Shown piece by piece: positions 22,573 to 32,620 of a DNA stretch of 64,000 nt. The notes under the pieces are model-generated. The model was not told where the DNA came from. It did not search any database and saw nothing but the letters and a program-made list of their open reading frames with translations. The stretch is from positions 57,739,213 through 57,803,212 of the forward strand of contig OY759215.1 in NCBI GenBank assembly GCA_963662175.1, given 5' to 3'. A program made the translations under genes and the position numbers. Position 1 is the stretch's first letter. Each line of letters opens with the position of its first letter. The DNA comes from Aradus depressus (Eukaryota; Arthropoda; Insecta; Hemiptera; Aradidae).

Positions 22573-22817
22573 GAGGGCGCCGGTAGCACAGTGGTATGCG
22601 TACTTGCCTTCTGAGCTCAAGGTCGTGGGTTCGGAACCCGGCCGAGGCCCTTAGTTTATTTTATGTGGGAGGTAAAATAAACTTAAGCACGCCGTCCTTC
22701 GGATGGGACGTTAAGCGATGGTCCCGAGCCTGTACGATGTCAGGTACTCGTCTGGTAGTAGGCGATATGACCTCGTAGTTAAAGCCCGGGCATGAGTCAT
22801 AAAACCTAACCTAACCT
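22573..22817 (+). mobile_element. SINE-A copy 1 of a stack, CCTAA tail
   Basis: Complete tRNA head (GAGGGCGCCGGTAGCACAGT, GGTTCGGAACCC) and ends, but an internal deletion joins GGTACTCGT directly to CTGGTAGTAGG. The tail is ATAAAACCTAACCTAACCT. It is flanked by AAATATTTCCTAT at 22560-22572 and 22818-22830. Confidence 0.92.
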
Positions 22818-22830
22818 AAATATTTCCTAT

Positions 22831-23294
22831 GAGGGCGCCGGTAGCACAGTGGGAATGAATGAGCCACATTCCTCAGCTACACGGATTAGATGTAATGTAA
22901 TCGGTCAGAAATTCGATGCGGAGAATTCAATAGAATTTCATGTTTTTCGACATCTTGACTCCAAAAATGAAAAAAAAAAAAATATGTCGGTCAACATGGT
23001 AATTCACAATAGAAATTTCACATGTAGGCCCTTAATTTATTTTATGTGGGAGGTAAAATAAACTTAAGCAAGCCGTCCTTCGGATGGGACGTTAAGCGAT
23101 GGTCCCGAGCTTGTACCATGTCAGGTACTCGTCAAAGACCCCTGCCCTAAGTGAATAAAAATTTAGGGTAGGCAAAATTTATGACTCCCTCAGTAGAGTC
23201 GGGCTCATGTCCACCAGAGTGACGAAAGAGCGCTCTGGTAGTAGGCGATATGACCTCGTAGTTAAAGCCTGGGCATGAGTCATAATAACTAACT
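22831..23294 (+). mobile_element. SINE-A copy 2 of the stack, with foreign patch
   Basis: Begins with the SINE head at 22831-22852, is interrupted by a 5' fragment of repeat B (about 22852-23025), and resumes at AGGCCCTTAATTTATTTT to end ...CATAATAACTAACT. It is flanked by AAATATTTCCTAT (22818-22830, shared with copy 1) and AAATATTTCCTAC (23295-23307). Its tail type (ACTAA) differs from that of copy 1 (CCTAA), so the two are independent insertions of two subfamilies. Confidence 0.9.
22852..23025 (+). mobile_element. Repeat B 5' fragment inside SINE-A
   Basis: GAATGAGCCACA, TACACGGATTAGATGTAATG, TAATCGGTCAGAAATTCGAT, TTTCATGTTTTTCGACATCT. It matches the 5' end of the repeat B copy at 23838-24010 at almost every base, including its unusual flank GAATGAGCCACA, and replaces about 60 bases of the SINE's tRNA region. 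Confidence 0.8.
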
Positions 23295-23307
23295 AAATAT
23301 TTCCTAC

Positions 23308-23837
23308 GTAAATTTATTTTCCATTGTTTGAGGCGCTATAACATGGTTCGTACTGCTCCCGTCGTAAATCTGAGGACACACTGGCTATTGGAAATTTAAT
23401 AAGAAACATTTTCGGTGGAACCAATAGGACTAACCGTTGTCGCGTAAATCAAGGACATGTATAAAAATATTTGTCTCAAAACTACAGGACGGTTGTCGGC
23501 AAGTACATACATATGTCGAAAACCGGACGACCTCCGAAAAATCGTATTTATATAAAATGTGTTCTGTCCGGGGGGTTCGAAATGAATGGTGGGGGAAGGG
23601 TTGTTTTGATTTGAACGCAACACTAATCCCTTTTCTCTAGCGGCTTTGTTTACATCTGTAGGTCCGCCCCACCCCTTTTTATGTTCATACTAATTCATGT
23701 GTTGTCTTCGAACAAATCTTACAGTTTGAAATCGTGATGAATTGTGAATTTAAGTGATTTGTGAATTAAATATGGTGTCATGAGTGCGAAGAACGACAAT
23801 AATTATCGCCACTCTTCGAAAAGTAAAGCCCGGGTAT
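23308..23837. other. No gene seen
   Basis: Ordinary sequence with ORFs of 67 and 75 codons overlapping on opposite strands at 23396-23640. No family recognised. Confidence 0.4.
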
Positions 23838-24379
23838 GAATGAGCCACAGAATGTTCCTCAACTACACGGATTAGATGTAATGTAATCGGTCAGAAATTC
23901 GATGCGGAGTTTTCAATGGAATTTCATGTTTTTCGACATCTTGACTCCAAAAATGAAAAAAAAAAAAAAATCTTTAGGTCAACACGGTAATTCCCAATAG
24001 AAATTTCACACGTATGTATATTCAACGGACTATAAGGACGACACCTGTCAATTTTTGGAGGAATCAGCCGAAGGAAAGGGGAGGCTCAACTCAAAAATAC
24101 CAATAAACGCCGATGTATCGACATGAAATTTTATATTTACATTTATTACCCCATAAGGAAGGCGCGTATTAATTTTTCGCGACATCGGTCAAAGGGATGG
24201 GGAGGACCAGAGATTCAATTACCCTAATAACTGCCAATGCAATGAATGTATCGACAGAAAACTTAGTATGAGGATTCAGAAGCCACTATGTAAGCCAAAT
24301 ATTAAGTTTTATCCCAAACGGTCGATTGGCTTTGGACGGAGACCAAAAAGTTGGTTGATTAATTCATGTTGGGGAAGTA

Positions 24380-25093
24380 CGAGGCACGTCCTGAAAGTAA
24401 GTGTACTGGTACTCTCACAGCTGTAGGGAATACTTTTTCGAACTGTTGGCAACACTGCCGCGTAGCCTGACCCCTTCCCTTCAAAACGAGACCAATCCGA
24501 GGTTAGTATGTTGAAAACTCTTGACGCAGTAGCAACTCTCGCGAAAAATGTCGATCGTATCTCCCGCCAAGTGCGAAATTCGCCCCGTCATTCGCTACCT
24601 CGTTGCGAAGGGAAAAGCTCCGGTTGAAATTTATAATGAGGTGAAAACTGTTTTGGAGGGGCATGCTGACGAAGGGAGTCTGCCTGCTGCACGACAATGC
24701 CAGACCTCACACGGCCAACGCCACGAAGCAACTCCTGGACCCTTTTGGATGGGACGTTTTGAACCAACCCCCGTATTCCCCTGACCTGGCCCCGTCAGAT
24801 TTCCAACTCTTCACTTCCCTTAAGGTGCACATGGGTGGGAATAGGAGAAGTTTTCAACGGACGAGGAGGTGAAGGGGGAGGTGGAGAAGTGGGCGAAAGA
24901 GCTGGCGGGAGACTTCTTCGAGGCAGGCATGAAAAAATTGATCCCGCGGCTCACCACTTGCATTGAGAGGGATGGTGACTACGTCGAAAAATAACTTACA
25001 TATATACAAGTGTAACCAAATATGTTTTTGTTTAAATACATTTTTTTTGAACCCTACATAAATTGAGTACACTTACTTTCTGGACGTGCCTCG
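24380..25093 (+). mobile_element. Mariner element, internally deleted
   Basis: Terminal inverted repeats of 28 bases: CGAGGCACGTCCTGAAAGTA AGTGTACT at 24380-24407 and its complement at 25066-25093, with one mismatch. TA at 24378-24379 is the left target duplication; the right one now reads TT (24-base context given under repeat B). At 714 bases it is about half the usual 1.3 kb of mariners. It carries the broken transposase at 24548-24994. Confidence 0.92.
24548..24994 (+). pseudogene. Mariner transposase, deleted and frameshifted
   Basis: Cut-and-paste transposase of the mariner group. Starting at ATG 24548, residues 6-31 give the N-terminal DNA-binding block (AKCEIRPVIRYLVAKGKAP). Then roughly half the protein, including the first catalytic Asp region, is missing. 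A second frame from 24663 carries LLHDNARPHTA and YSPDLAPSDF: the last two catalytic Asp residues, with 34 residues between them (D34D, mariner type). A third frame from about 24855 gives TDEEVKGEVEKWA and the usual C-terminus ...DYVEK, ending at TAA 24992-24994. The first catalytic region is lost and two frameshifts are present, so it is inactive. Confidence 0.92.
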
Positions 25094-25110
25094 TTCATAG
25101 CCGATGATTT

Positions 25111-25273
25111 TAAGCGATGGTTTTGAGCCTGTTCGATTGTTAGTAGCTCTAACTTAAGTAAGTAACTAAACCTTGGTAGGCAATGTTTAGGGCACCCACT
25201 GTAGTAGTCGGGCTCATGTAGTAGGCGATATGACCTCATAGTTAAAGCCCAGCCATGAGTTGCAATTACTAAC
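25111..25273 (+). mobile_element. SINE-A 3' part
   Basis: TAAGCGATGGTTTTGAGCCT through AAGTAAGTAACTAA, GGGCTCATGTAGTAGGCGAT and TAGTTAAAGCCCAGCCATGA to the tail AATTACTAAC. It directly adjoins the end of the repeat B copy. Confidence 0.75.
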
Positions 25274-25489
25274 TTTTTTAATTTATTTATTCTTCAATCT
25301 GTTGAAAAACAATAAGCAGAAGGTTGAAGTGAGGATAAATGATGTGAGTAAATAAAAATTAAAAGTAAAAAAAAATAGTAATAATAAAATTAATAATAAA
25401 TAAAAGCATATATAAAAAGTAAATAGTAATAGTGGAAAATTAGTTAAATAAAATAAGATAAAACAAAAATTCAAGAAACTCGACGAGGA

Positions 25490-25672
25490 CAGCACCAGTA
25501 GGAGTCCAGCACACTGTCATCCATCAGTCTCCAACTTGTGGAGAGGGGAGGAGGCCGCGGGAGACTAGCACAGTTCTTCCCACTACTCTGCCCAACTACC
25601 CACTGACCAGAAGTGGAGGAAGACCAGGAGGCGGGGCGTCGAAAGGGCTGAGAGGCTTGAAAATAACTACCT
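25490..25672 (+). mobile_element. LINE-type 3' end, copy 1
   Basis: AGTGGAGGAAGACCAGGAGG, CGGGGCGTCGAAAGGGCTGA, GAGGCTTGAAAATAACTA. The same block occurs at 47985-48085 (AGTGGAAGAAGACCAGGAGC). The CCAGCAGTGGA-type wording of the second copy is common at the 3' ends of insect LINEs. No ORF remains. Confidence 0.5.
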
Positions 25673-26042
25673 AACTTTAATCTTCACGAAAGAAATAATA
25701 ATTACGGATTACGACTTGATTTCATTTTGTTAATATAATTGTGTCTCATTGTCAGTTTCTTGTGTGCACAAAGTTTAAACAGAGAGAGAGTGGTAAGAAG
25801 AGAACAGCTACGGTAAGATCAAGCAACACCCAGCTTAGTTAAGCAGAAGATTGTTCAAACCAAGGATTAATTGTGAGGAGTGTTGAGCTCCTCCTCAGAT
25901 TGTCTCTTAAATGAAATTAACGTATGATATAGCTCCAAGTATTTTGTTAATGGGACCGAGTTGTTAATGAAACTCAGTTTGTCCTCTCCCATGATTACAA
26001 CCCTAGGTAAGCTGCCTCACTTCTGCCACCATATTATATCAA

Positions 26043-26095
26043 CTCCGTCCTCTTAGTGTCAAAGAGCCGAGTTAAAGTTAAATTAGAGGACGGAG
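26043..26095. other. Perfect 11-bp stem hairpin
   Basis: CTCCGTCCTCT (26043-26053) and AGAGGACGGAG (26085-26095) are exact reverse complements with a loop of 31 bases. Function unknown; it may be the end of an unidentified element. Confidence 0.5.
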
Positions 26096-26325
26096 AGGTT
26101 GGTCCTCAGGGACCCTCTTATTTCTATCTTCTCTGACATCTCCAGTTCCACCAAAACCAAAAAAAAGTCGTGATTCCCCTCCACGAGCACCTACTTTCCT
26201 GGCGAGAATTACTCAACTATGTACTCGTATTCGCACTCTCTCTGAAACTGATTTAAGAATTTATTTTAAAATCAATAGGTATTTTACTCCGGGACTTCTA
26301 AATTTCGTATTGTTACATTCGTTAC

Positions 26326-26561
26326 GAAATTAACGAATGTTCCAAAATTAAATTAAATTATTTCTTAAGTATAACTTTTACTTCTTGATTAAAATAAAAT
26401 AAAAATAAAACAAAAATAAAACAAAACAAAAGCAAAAAGTAAAATGAGGGTTATTTCTTAAATAGTGCTGTAACACATTTGTTCCATCTTTCTCTGTTCA
26501 AGAAGTAACAATTTTACTTAAGAAATAATTTAATTTAATTTAGGAACAATCGTTAATTTCT
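26326..26561. mobile_element. Fold-back element with 63-bp arms
   Basis: GAAATTAACGAATGTTCC ... TATTTCTTAAGTATAAC ... TTCTTGA at 26326-26388 is mirrored at about 26499-26561 with about 10% mismatch. The spacer of about 110 bases is an A-rich simple repeat of AAAAT and AAAAC type. Confidence 0.7.
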
Positions 26562-26667
26562 TTTCTGATCTCTTCTGTTGAAAGAGCACTAGACTCAAAA
26601 CCTCCAAAAGGAGAGGCTTTTGTTCTAAAAGAATGTCAATAAAGCTATTTTATTTTATTTTATTTTA

Positions 26668-26772
26668 TTACATTCGTTACATCCACAGTTTTTTTGTATG
26701 GAGTCCCCCTCCCCTGATTTCCCGTTCTTTCGCTGATTTCGCTGAAAATTGACAGCTGTTCTTATTGGGCCC
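26668..26772 (-). mobile_element. Repeat B unit, reverse
   Basis: CATTCGTTACATCCACAG, GAGTCCCCCTCCCC, GCTGAAAATTGACAGCTGTT: one internal unit in reverse. Confidence 0.6.
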
Positions 26773-27009
26773 TAAATCTATATACTAGGTGGGCAATACA
26801 TTCTGCTGTTTGCAAAAACTGAGTATAAAAAACTCAGTTAATGTTTTAATAATTATCAGTAACATCTCACCTTGTATGTTCTTTATGAATATATTAATAC
26901 TTTAAATAGATTTCAATTGAATTCAATGGATTTTTTCTAGCCTTTTTGCAGACAACAGCTGTGAATATTTTTATCGAAAAAAAGTCGAAGTTTGTACGTT
27001 AGAACACTG

Positions 27010-27300
27010 AAAAAAAGGGCTCAAAAAAAGTGGTGTCCGGTGGTAAACCGAAAAGGGCTTCGCCCGGATTTTTACATTTGAAATTGAAAAATTCTATTTT
27101 GCTCGAGAATTTTGTCTCTCAATTGATTTCAATGGGGATTTCGTTTTTCGGTGATTATTCCTCCGTGGTATGTTCAATTTCAAATTTTTTTAGTAGTAAA
27201 CCATCGTCACCGTGTTTACTGCCATCGTGGCAAATTTCAGTGTGATCGGTAAAGGGGTTTAGGAGGAGTACGAGTACAAATAAATACATGAGTCGCCTAA
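27010..27300 (+). repeat. Unclassified repeat-like segment
   Basis: Contains GGTAAACCGAAAAGGGCTTC and ends with CAAATTTCAGTGTGATCGGT followed by AAAGGGGTTTAGGAGGAGTA. The last phrase is of the kind often seen near the 3' end of non-autonomous arthropod elements and resembles the tail at 44160-44205. The ORF of 71 codons across it has no recognisable product. Confidence 0.35.
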
Positions 27301-27339
27301 GAGCTTCGTAAACTGAGCTCAATAAAATGTTGTTTTAAT

Positions 27340-27570
27340 ACGTCATGTGCGATTATTGGGATTTTGAGTACACTACCCCCTCCTCTGGTCCCCCTTTCCT
27401 TTGGTCGTCTTTATGGGGCTTTTGATTTAAGTACGTATAAAACTTCGTGTCCACATACATCCATTATATCATCAGTAATTGTTTTTTTTTTATGTTAAGC
27501 CCTAATCCTACCTTCTGTTTGGCAGATTTGGCTGACAATCAGTAGGTGTTGTCCTTATGTGACTCAAAGA
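27340..27570 (-). mobile_element. Repeat B units, reverse
   Basis: About one and a half internal units in reverse (TTTCCTTTGGTCG, TTATGGGGCTTTTGATTTAA, TTTGGCTGACAATCAGTAGG). Confidence 0.65.
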
Positions 27571-27636
27571 AAATATCCCTTTGTATCGAAAGTCCAATTT
27601 CAGATACCGTCCATAGGTACACGGGGTACCAGCTAG

Positions 27637-27815
27637 TAACTGTTGTTAATGTAATGAATGTAAACACAAAACTTAATAAAATGATTAAGAAGTCCCTAAT
27701 GATTTAATAAAATCGGTAAATTGGGTTCAGAGGTAGAGAAAACAGTTAATTCATTAACTCGCACTGGGAAGGTACCTATGATCCACCGACCAGTTATTTT
27801 TTCATATCTAGGGGT
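27637..27815 (+). mobile_element. Repeat B 3' part, forward
   Basis: TAACTGTTGTTAATGTAATG, ACACAAAACTTAATAAAATG, GTTAATTCATTAACTCGCAC, then TGGGAAGGTACCTATGATCC. It forms an inverted pair with 27340-27570. Confidence 0.65.
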
Positions 27816-28640
27816 TGGTAAACATGAAACTGATGAAAACTCAGCATCCACTTTTTTACCGATTAAAATTTAAAATTTTTTTTCAATGAACTGTATTCGG
27901 GAATGTTTCTTTTGTTCGGTCAAGATCGACAATGTTTCCATCGGTTACAGCATGGGTTTAAGGCTGAGCTGTCGATTATATAACTAAGGGTAGTAAAAGA
28001 GTATTACTTTGAACCCGAATTGACTGTAGGTGGAACGCAGCAAATAATTGTTAACTAAAAATAAATAATTCTGTAATAACATTGAGTCTCATGCACCAGC
28101 CTACTACTATATTATTTTTGTTTATTACATGGTGGCGGAAGCTGTGCTGCAAGCTTCCTTGAGACTGCCATAGCTCTATATTCTGATCAGTCACTTAGGA
28201 TAGTAATAATTTATATGAGGAGAATTTGGAAATGACTTTATTTCTTGAATTTTCACCAATTAATTTAATGAATAAAATACCCTTATTCCCAATTAATTTT
28301 AATGAATAAGACCAATACACTTGAACGAAACAGACTTTTAATTGAAGGATGAAAAGTAAGGAAAGACCTGAATATCCTACTTTCCATCTGTATAAAAATT
28401 CAGGGGCCCAAAAGTGAAAGTTAATTTATTTCAAAATAAAATTTAATACTACAGTATAAACTAGATTTGGTTATACCTAGCTAAGGAACTACAGTAACCC
28501 TTTTCGCTTTTTTAATAACCAAAGACGAAAATTCAATGTCATGTATTTATTAACAACATATTAGTTCAAAATTGGGAACTTAAGCTCTTAATACTGCCAA
28601 AATTTTCTGTTTTCGAAGAACTAAAGGAAAACTACACGTG
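27816..28640. other. No gene seen
   Basis: AT-rich sequence; nothing recognised. Confidence 0.4.
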
Positions 28641-28654
28641 AACAACGCTTATAT

Positions 28655-29033
28655 AAACTACATTCCTCACCACTAAACAACATCTGGCTGAGCATAAACA
28701 ATACAATCATACAAAACTTCGGAAATTTGAAAACAAGATTCTACGTTTGGCAGTAACCGTACCCTGGTTCGTCGGTAACTACCAAATTCATAGAGAAACC
28801 GGCCTTCCAGATATCGCAGAGTTCCTGCAGTGTTAACACGTCTCACGATGAAAGGATATCTCTGGTGTCTGGTGCCGACTTTTACCAATTTGGCCAACCA
28901 ACACTAAACAGGAGGCTTAAACCTGGCCTTTACCAGCACATTTTATAATGAATTTAACATTTTTTATTTTATTTTCCTGTGTAGACAGCTTCGTGCACTG
29001 GACACACAAATAAAGTTTATTTTTTTTTTTTTA
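28655..29033 (+). pseudogene. Jockey-like LINE 3' end with poly-T/A tail
   Basis: Plus-strand frame reads KLRKFENKILRLAVTVPWF, then VGNYQIHRETGLPDIAEFL, then stops. These are the conserved blocks after the RT of Jockey-type LINEs (K.Q..NK.LR.....PW...N..IH.DL..P...). A 3' UTR follows with AATAAAG at 29010 and a T run. It is related to but not the same family as 16896-17395. Confidence 0.7.
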
Positions 29034-29499
29034 CAACATTTTATCAGAAGTAACAGCCACAACAGAAGTAGGAAAACACAATGAAACAAACTAAGGTTAC
29101 AAAATAAAGTCGAGCCATATAGGACAGTGGTTCTCAACCTTAAACTATTTTCGCAACTCCCTAATTTGTAGTACCATAATAATTATTAAGATTTATTTTT
29201 AAATAGAGGTTTTATTTACTGACTATTATGACAAAAAAAACAGTAAACATAAATGAACTTATTTAAGTGTATTTAATGAGACCTCTGTTGTTGGACTCTC
29301 TCCATAAATTCTTCGAATCTTGCATAGTGGATACAGTTTAACCACACTTTTTTTTATGAAAACGAAAATATATTTTTTTAAATATAATATAGGATATTAT
29401 CACTAATATTATAAAATAAATATATTATAAAAGTATTCAGACACGAAATTATTTTTCCTAAGAAAATATAATTATGAATATGTTTAAATTTACTATGGC

Positions 29500-29590
29500 T
29501 TGTTATCTATAGCTCAATAGTTTCTTGTTTATAGTTTTGAAAAAGCCCGAAGCGTTAACCGATATATAACAAATAAAAACATTTTGGAGA
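29500..29590 (+). mobile_element. Penelope-type terminal motif, weak
   Basis: GAAAAAGCCCGAAGCGTTAA followed by an AT-rich stretch resembles the leader wording seen at Penelope-like ends. Weak on its own. Confidence 0.25.
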
Positions 29591-29887
29591 CCGTAAGGCC
29601 AATGAATTCATGATCAAACATATTATTTTTTTCTTGATTCAATTGTGTATTCCTCATGCAGGAATCTTACTCGGGGTCGATTTCGTTGTTTCGTTTCAAT
29701 TTGCCATTGTGTTAAACATGGATTTAAACAACTAATCAAGCATGAATGTAATTATCTATGCACAGTTTTGTATGCATGTTTTATATTATCTGATTGATTT
29801 TATTTATTATGGTTATGTTATTATTTCTGAACAATGGGAGAAAAATTCCGTTTCAAAGAGGGTTTTCCTCTAACATATTTTTTTTTC

Positions 29888-29993
29888 GTAGATAGAACTC
29901 TCTCCAGGGACCATGGATGTCAAAAATAACTAAATAACACAGTGACATGGCTAATATGCATTGTATACATAAGACGAAAAAAAAAAAAAAACA
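29888..29993 (+). mobile_element. SINE-B 3' fragment
   Basis: TTCGTAGATAGAACTCTCTC, CAGGGACCATGGATGTC, GACATGGCTAATATGCATTG and an A tail. The tRNA head is missing. It lies within a stretch of LINE remains on the other strand. Confidence 0.8.
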
Positions 29994-30009
29994 ATTTTAG
30001 TTGAAGTTT

Positions 30010-30185
30010 ATATTTTGTTATTGTTTCTATGTTTCTATTGCTTTCAAGAAGTGGGGAAGTGCATTAAAGAAATTAACTATTTCATGAGTTATACTTACTT
30101 TATACGTAGTTATTCGAAAATCTTCTTTCTTCGTAATCATGACAAGAATTGTTAAGAGGGAAAATATTTTTACTTTTGCGAATAA
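30010..30185 (-). pseudogene. LINE C-terminal fragment
   Basis: Minus strand: IFPLNNSCHDYEERRF then a frameshift, YNS, and an end near FFNALPHFLKAIET. It is similar to the better preserved fragment at 47600-47872 and to the NI..LN....HDY.TRRK C-terminal blocks of CR1/Jockey-like LINEs. Confidence 0.55.
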
Positions 30186-30589
30186 TCATTAATATTTATA
30201 TATATTGTAACGATACTTTTACTCGCTTACATTTACTTTAATATTATTTTGAAGTCCCTATTTCGGGAGCCATTTATGTAACGGTCCTTACCTTATATTT
30301 TATATAATACTATCTATAATTAAAAGTGGTACTAAATTAGTATAAAAGATAAGACGTACATTTTTTATTTGATTACTTAGATTGATTTATTTTTTATTAA
30401 TAAAATTATTTTTTTTTTAAAAGGGTTAGTCACATTTTTTTTACAAACATAAATTACCCCAATTATAACCGGTCTTGATGCTTGATATTTGATGAGGGTG
30501 GTGTCTTCATATTCTTCCTTAGGTCTCATACAATGATTGAAACTCTAGTACATTATTTTTCATTTATTAAATATTAATGTAATGAACAA

Positions 30590-30700
30590 TATGGGTCATT
30601 ACAATATACAGCGCAGGTATGGCAGAATTAAAATGTTTTATATATCTCTCTTGTTCTTTGATTAATATTGTTTAATTTGAATATGTGTTGTCCTTACGAG
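30590..30700 (-). pseudogene. Short LINE fragment of the same family
   Basis: Minus strand resembles the KNK..REIYK..ILPYLRCIL region seen also at 37450-37760. Too short for certainty. Confidence 0.35.
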
Positions 30701-30790
30701 AAACTGGATACACATACACAATTCCTCTCGATACATTCATTTTATCGGGAGTTCTGCACATATATTTTGTGTAGCTGAGAAGTAAAATAG
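30688..30790 (-). mobile_element. Repeat B unit, reverse
   Basis: GTGTTGTCCTTACGAG, TCGATACATTCATTTTATCG, GGAGTTCTGCACATA match one internal unit in reverse. A forward piece follows at 31060-31140 (GAATGTATCGTCACTAAATT, ATTCAGAAGTC). Confidence 0.5.
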
Positions 30791-30824
30791 AATTTTATCT
30801 ATTATGAACTTTAAATTAGTAAGG

Positions 30825-31050
30825 GCTTGGCACCGGTGGGCTCCTCCTGCCGTATATGGGATGGATACAGAAACCAAAACACAGACAAGGTGATATCATT
30901 AGCCTACTTCGGAGATCTTTCTGTGGCTGGGACAAGTGCCCTTGGAAGGCCTCCTATATTCACTTTGTTACCGACAGTAAAATCTTTTACGACCGTACCA
31001 GAAGAAGAACCGGGGAGAAATTCCATTCAGATCCGGCATGGATATTACTT
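30825..31050 (+). other. GC-richer, coding-like block of unknown origin
   Basis: Two overlapping plus-strand frames are open (30827-31144 and 30856-31110). The first reads FGDLSVAGTSALGRPPIFTL and TVKSFTTVPEEEPGRN. The composition contrasts with the flanks, but it runs into repeat B sequence, has no recognisable domain, and its strand is undecided. Confidence 0.2.
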
Positions 31051-31334
31051 CAAACTTCAATTTTCCAATTACTACTCAAACTGTCAATGGAACGAATGTA
31101 TCGTCACTAAATTTACTACGAATATTCAGAAGTCTAGTAAGTAGATTTTTATTGTTATTGTTGGGTGTTAGCGGTTCCTATAAATTACCAAATAACTAAT
31201 AAACACAAAAACATAATTCCAAGAAACAAGTGCTTTTATTCAGTCTTACTTTTTATTCCATCTAAAGCAAACTCGTGTTTCCCACCATTACAAATCAATA
31301 ATTTTTCTACACACTATTATTTTTTCATAATTCA

Positions 31335-31692
31335 TGAGTCCTTTTTGCCTATCTTAAATTTTTATTCAACCTAGTGGTCTTTAACTAGTACCTGACATAG
31401 TACAGGCTCGGGACCATCGCTTAACATCCCATCCGAAAGATGCCGTGCTTAAGTTCATTTTACCTCCGAGATAAAATAAACTAAGGGCCTTGGCCTGGTT
31501 TTGTAGCCGAGATCTTAAGCTCATTAAGCTAGCACGAATTATACATATATATTTATTTCGGACGGGACGTTACCTGGGCAATGTTGGGACTCCCACAGTA
31601 GACTCGGGGCTCATGTCCACCGGAGTGACGAAAAATAACTCAAATGACCTTGTTGTTAAAGCCCGGGCATGTGTCACAATAACTAACTAAAT
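31335..31692. mobile_element. Head-to-head SINE-A fragments
   Basis: 31335-31531 is SINE-A in reverse (body to head; head decayed), and 31557-31692 is the 3' part of SINE-A forward (GACGGGACGTTA, TGTTGGGACTCCCACAGTAG, tail ATAACTAACTAA). They meet at an AT-rich spacer. Confidence 0.75.
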
Positions 31693-31743
31693 AAGATAGA
31701 TAAACTTTATTCGCACAAAATATTACAACCTCTATGGCAATAG

Positions 31744-31779
<36 letters not shown>

Positions 31780-32620
31780 ATAAATAATAAAAGGATAAAA
31801 GATACAATTCAAAAATTATATAAAACAAGATATGAAATGAACATGAATAAATAAATAAAAATAAAAAAAATAATATTAAAAAAAATATATATCCATCTTA
31901 CATGCAACAAATTAAATTAAATTATTCTTTATTTTCAAAGCAATAGTAAAAAATAAAAATTAATTGTTAATTTTTCTAACTTCTAAATTATTTAAAATAT
32001 GCACAAATGTTTCTGAATAATATTCTGGTCTATTGGTGAGATAATTGTGGAAAAATGCTTGCCTGGGGATACACAAGAAGGGACAATTGAATAAAAAGTG
32101 TATGAGATCGTCCTTTTCATCCAAGGTACAGAGCCTGCAGACACTTTCAGGACAAAACTCATAACTAGGCCCTCCAAGTAATATTCTAATATTTCTACTT
32201 GCTTCGGTGGTACATATACTAAAAAAAAACTAACTAAATAAACGCGGAAAATAAATTCAGCTGGGATTCTGAAATATGCCTTACCATTTTTTCAGTCCTA
32301 ATCCGCCAATAGGGACCTCCTTCAGAGAGGCGGAGGTTTAAATGCACTTATTCCTTATTAAGTCACGCACGACGGAGATATAATTTTTTTAAATTAATTG
32401 TTAAGATAAATTAATGGTAAAATCAAAAGTTTTTTTTTTTTTTCTCTTTATTGGAACGAAGGGAGGGGCGGAGAGGGGTAATCTGACATTGAAAAATTGG
32501 ATTTGGCGTAGGGTGTGAAGAATGACACGTGCACAGAAAGTAAATTGAGTTTACCCAAGGCTAAGTGAGTTCCGAAACCTAATGGAGCGGGGGGAAGGTC
32601 TGAAAATCCGAGTTCGGCCC
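31693..32620. other. No gene; T run and AT-rich spacer
   Basis: A T run of about 27 bases (31748-31774) and AT-rich DNA. The ORF at 31992-32177 minus is unremarkable. Confidence 0.4.

Larger units (their letters stand above)
23838..25110 (+). mobile_element. Repeat B copy split by a mariner
   Basis: 5' end at 23838 (TAATCGGTCAGAAATTCGAT), internal units to about 24340, then GTTGGTTGATTAATTCATGT and TGGGGAAGTA at 24370-24379. The last 15 bases (CATAGCCGATGATT) are found after the mariner, at 25096-25109. Removing 24380-25095 restores the usual repeat B 3' end, which proves nesting. Confidence 0.85.

Noticed and set aside
22801..22817. Interstitial telomere repeat (CCTAACCTAACCTAA)
   Set aside because: It is the tail of a SINE-A with target duplications on both sides and recurs at other SINE-A ends; it is not a telomere remnant.
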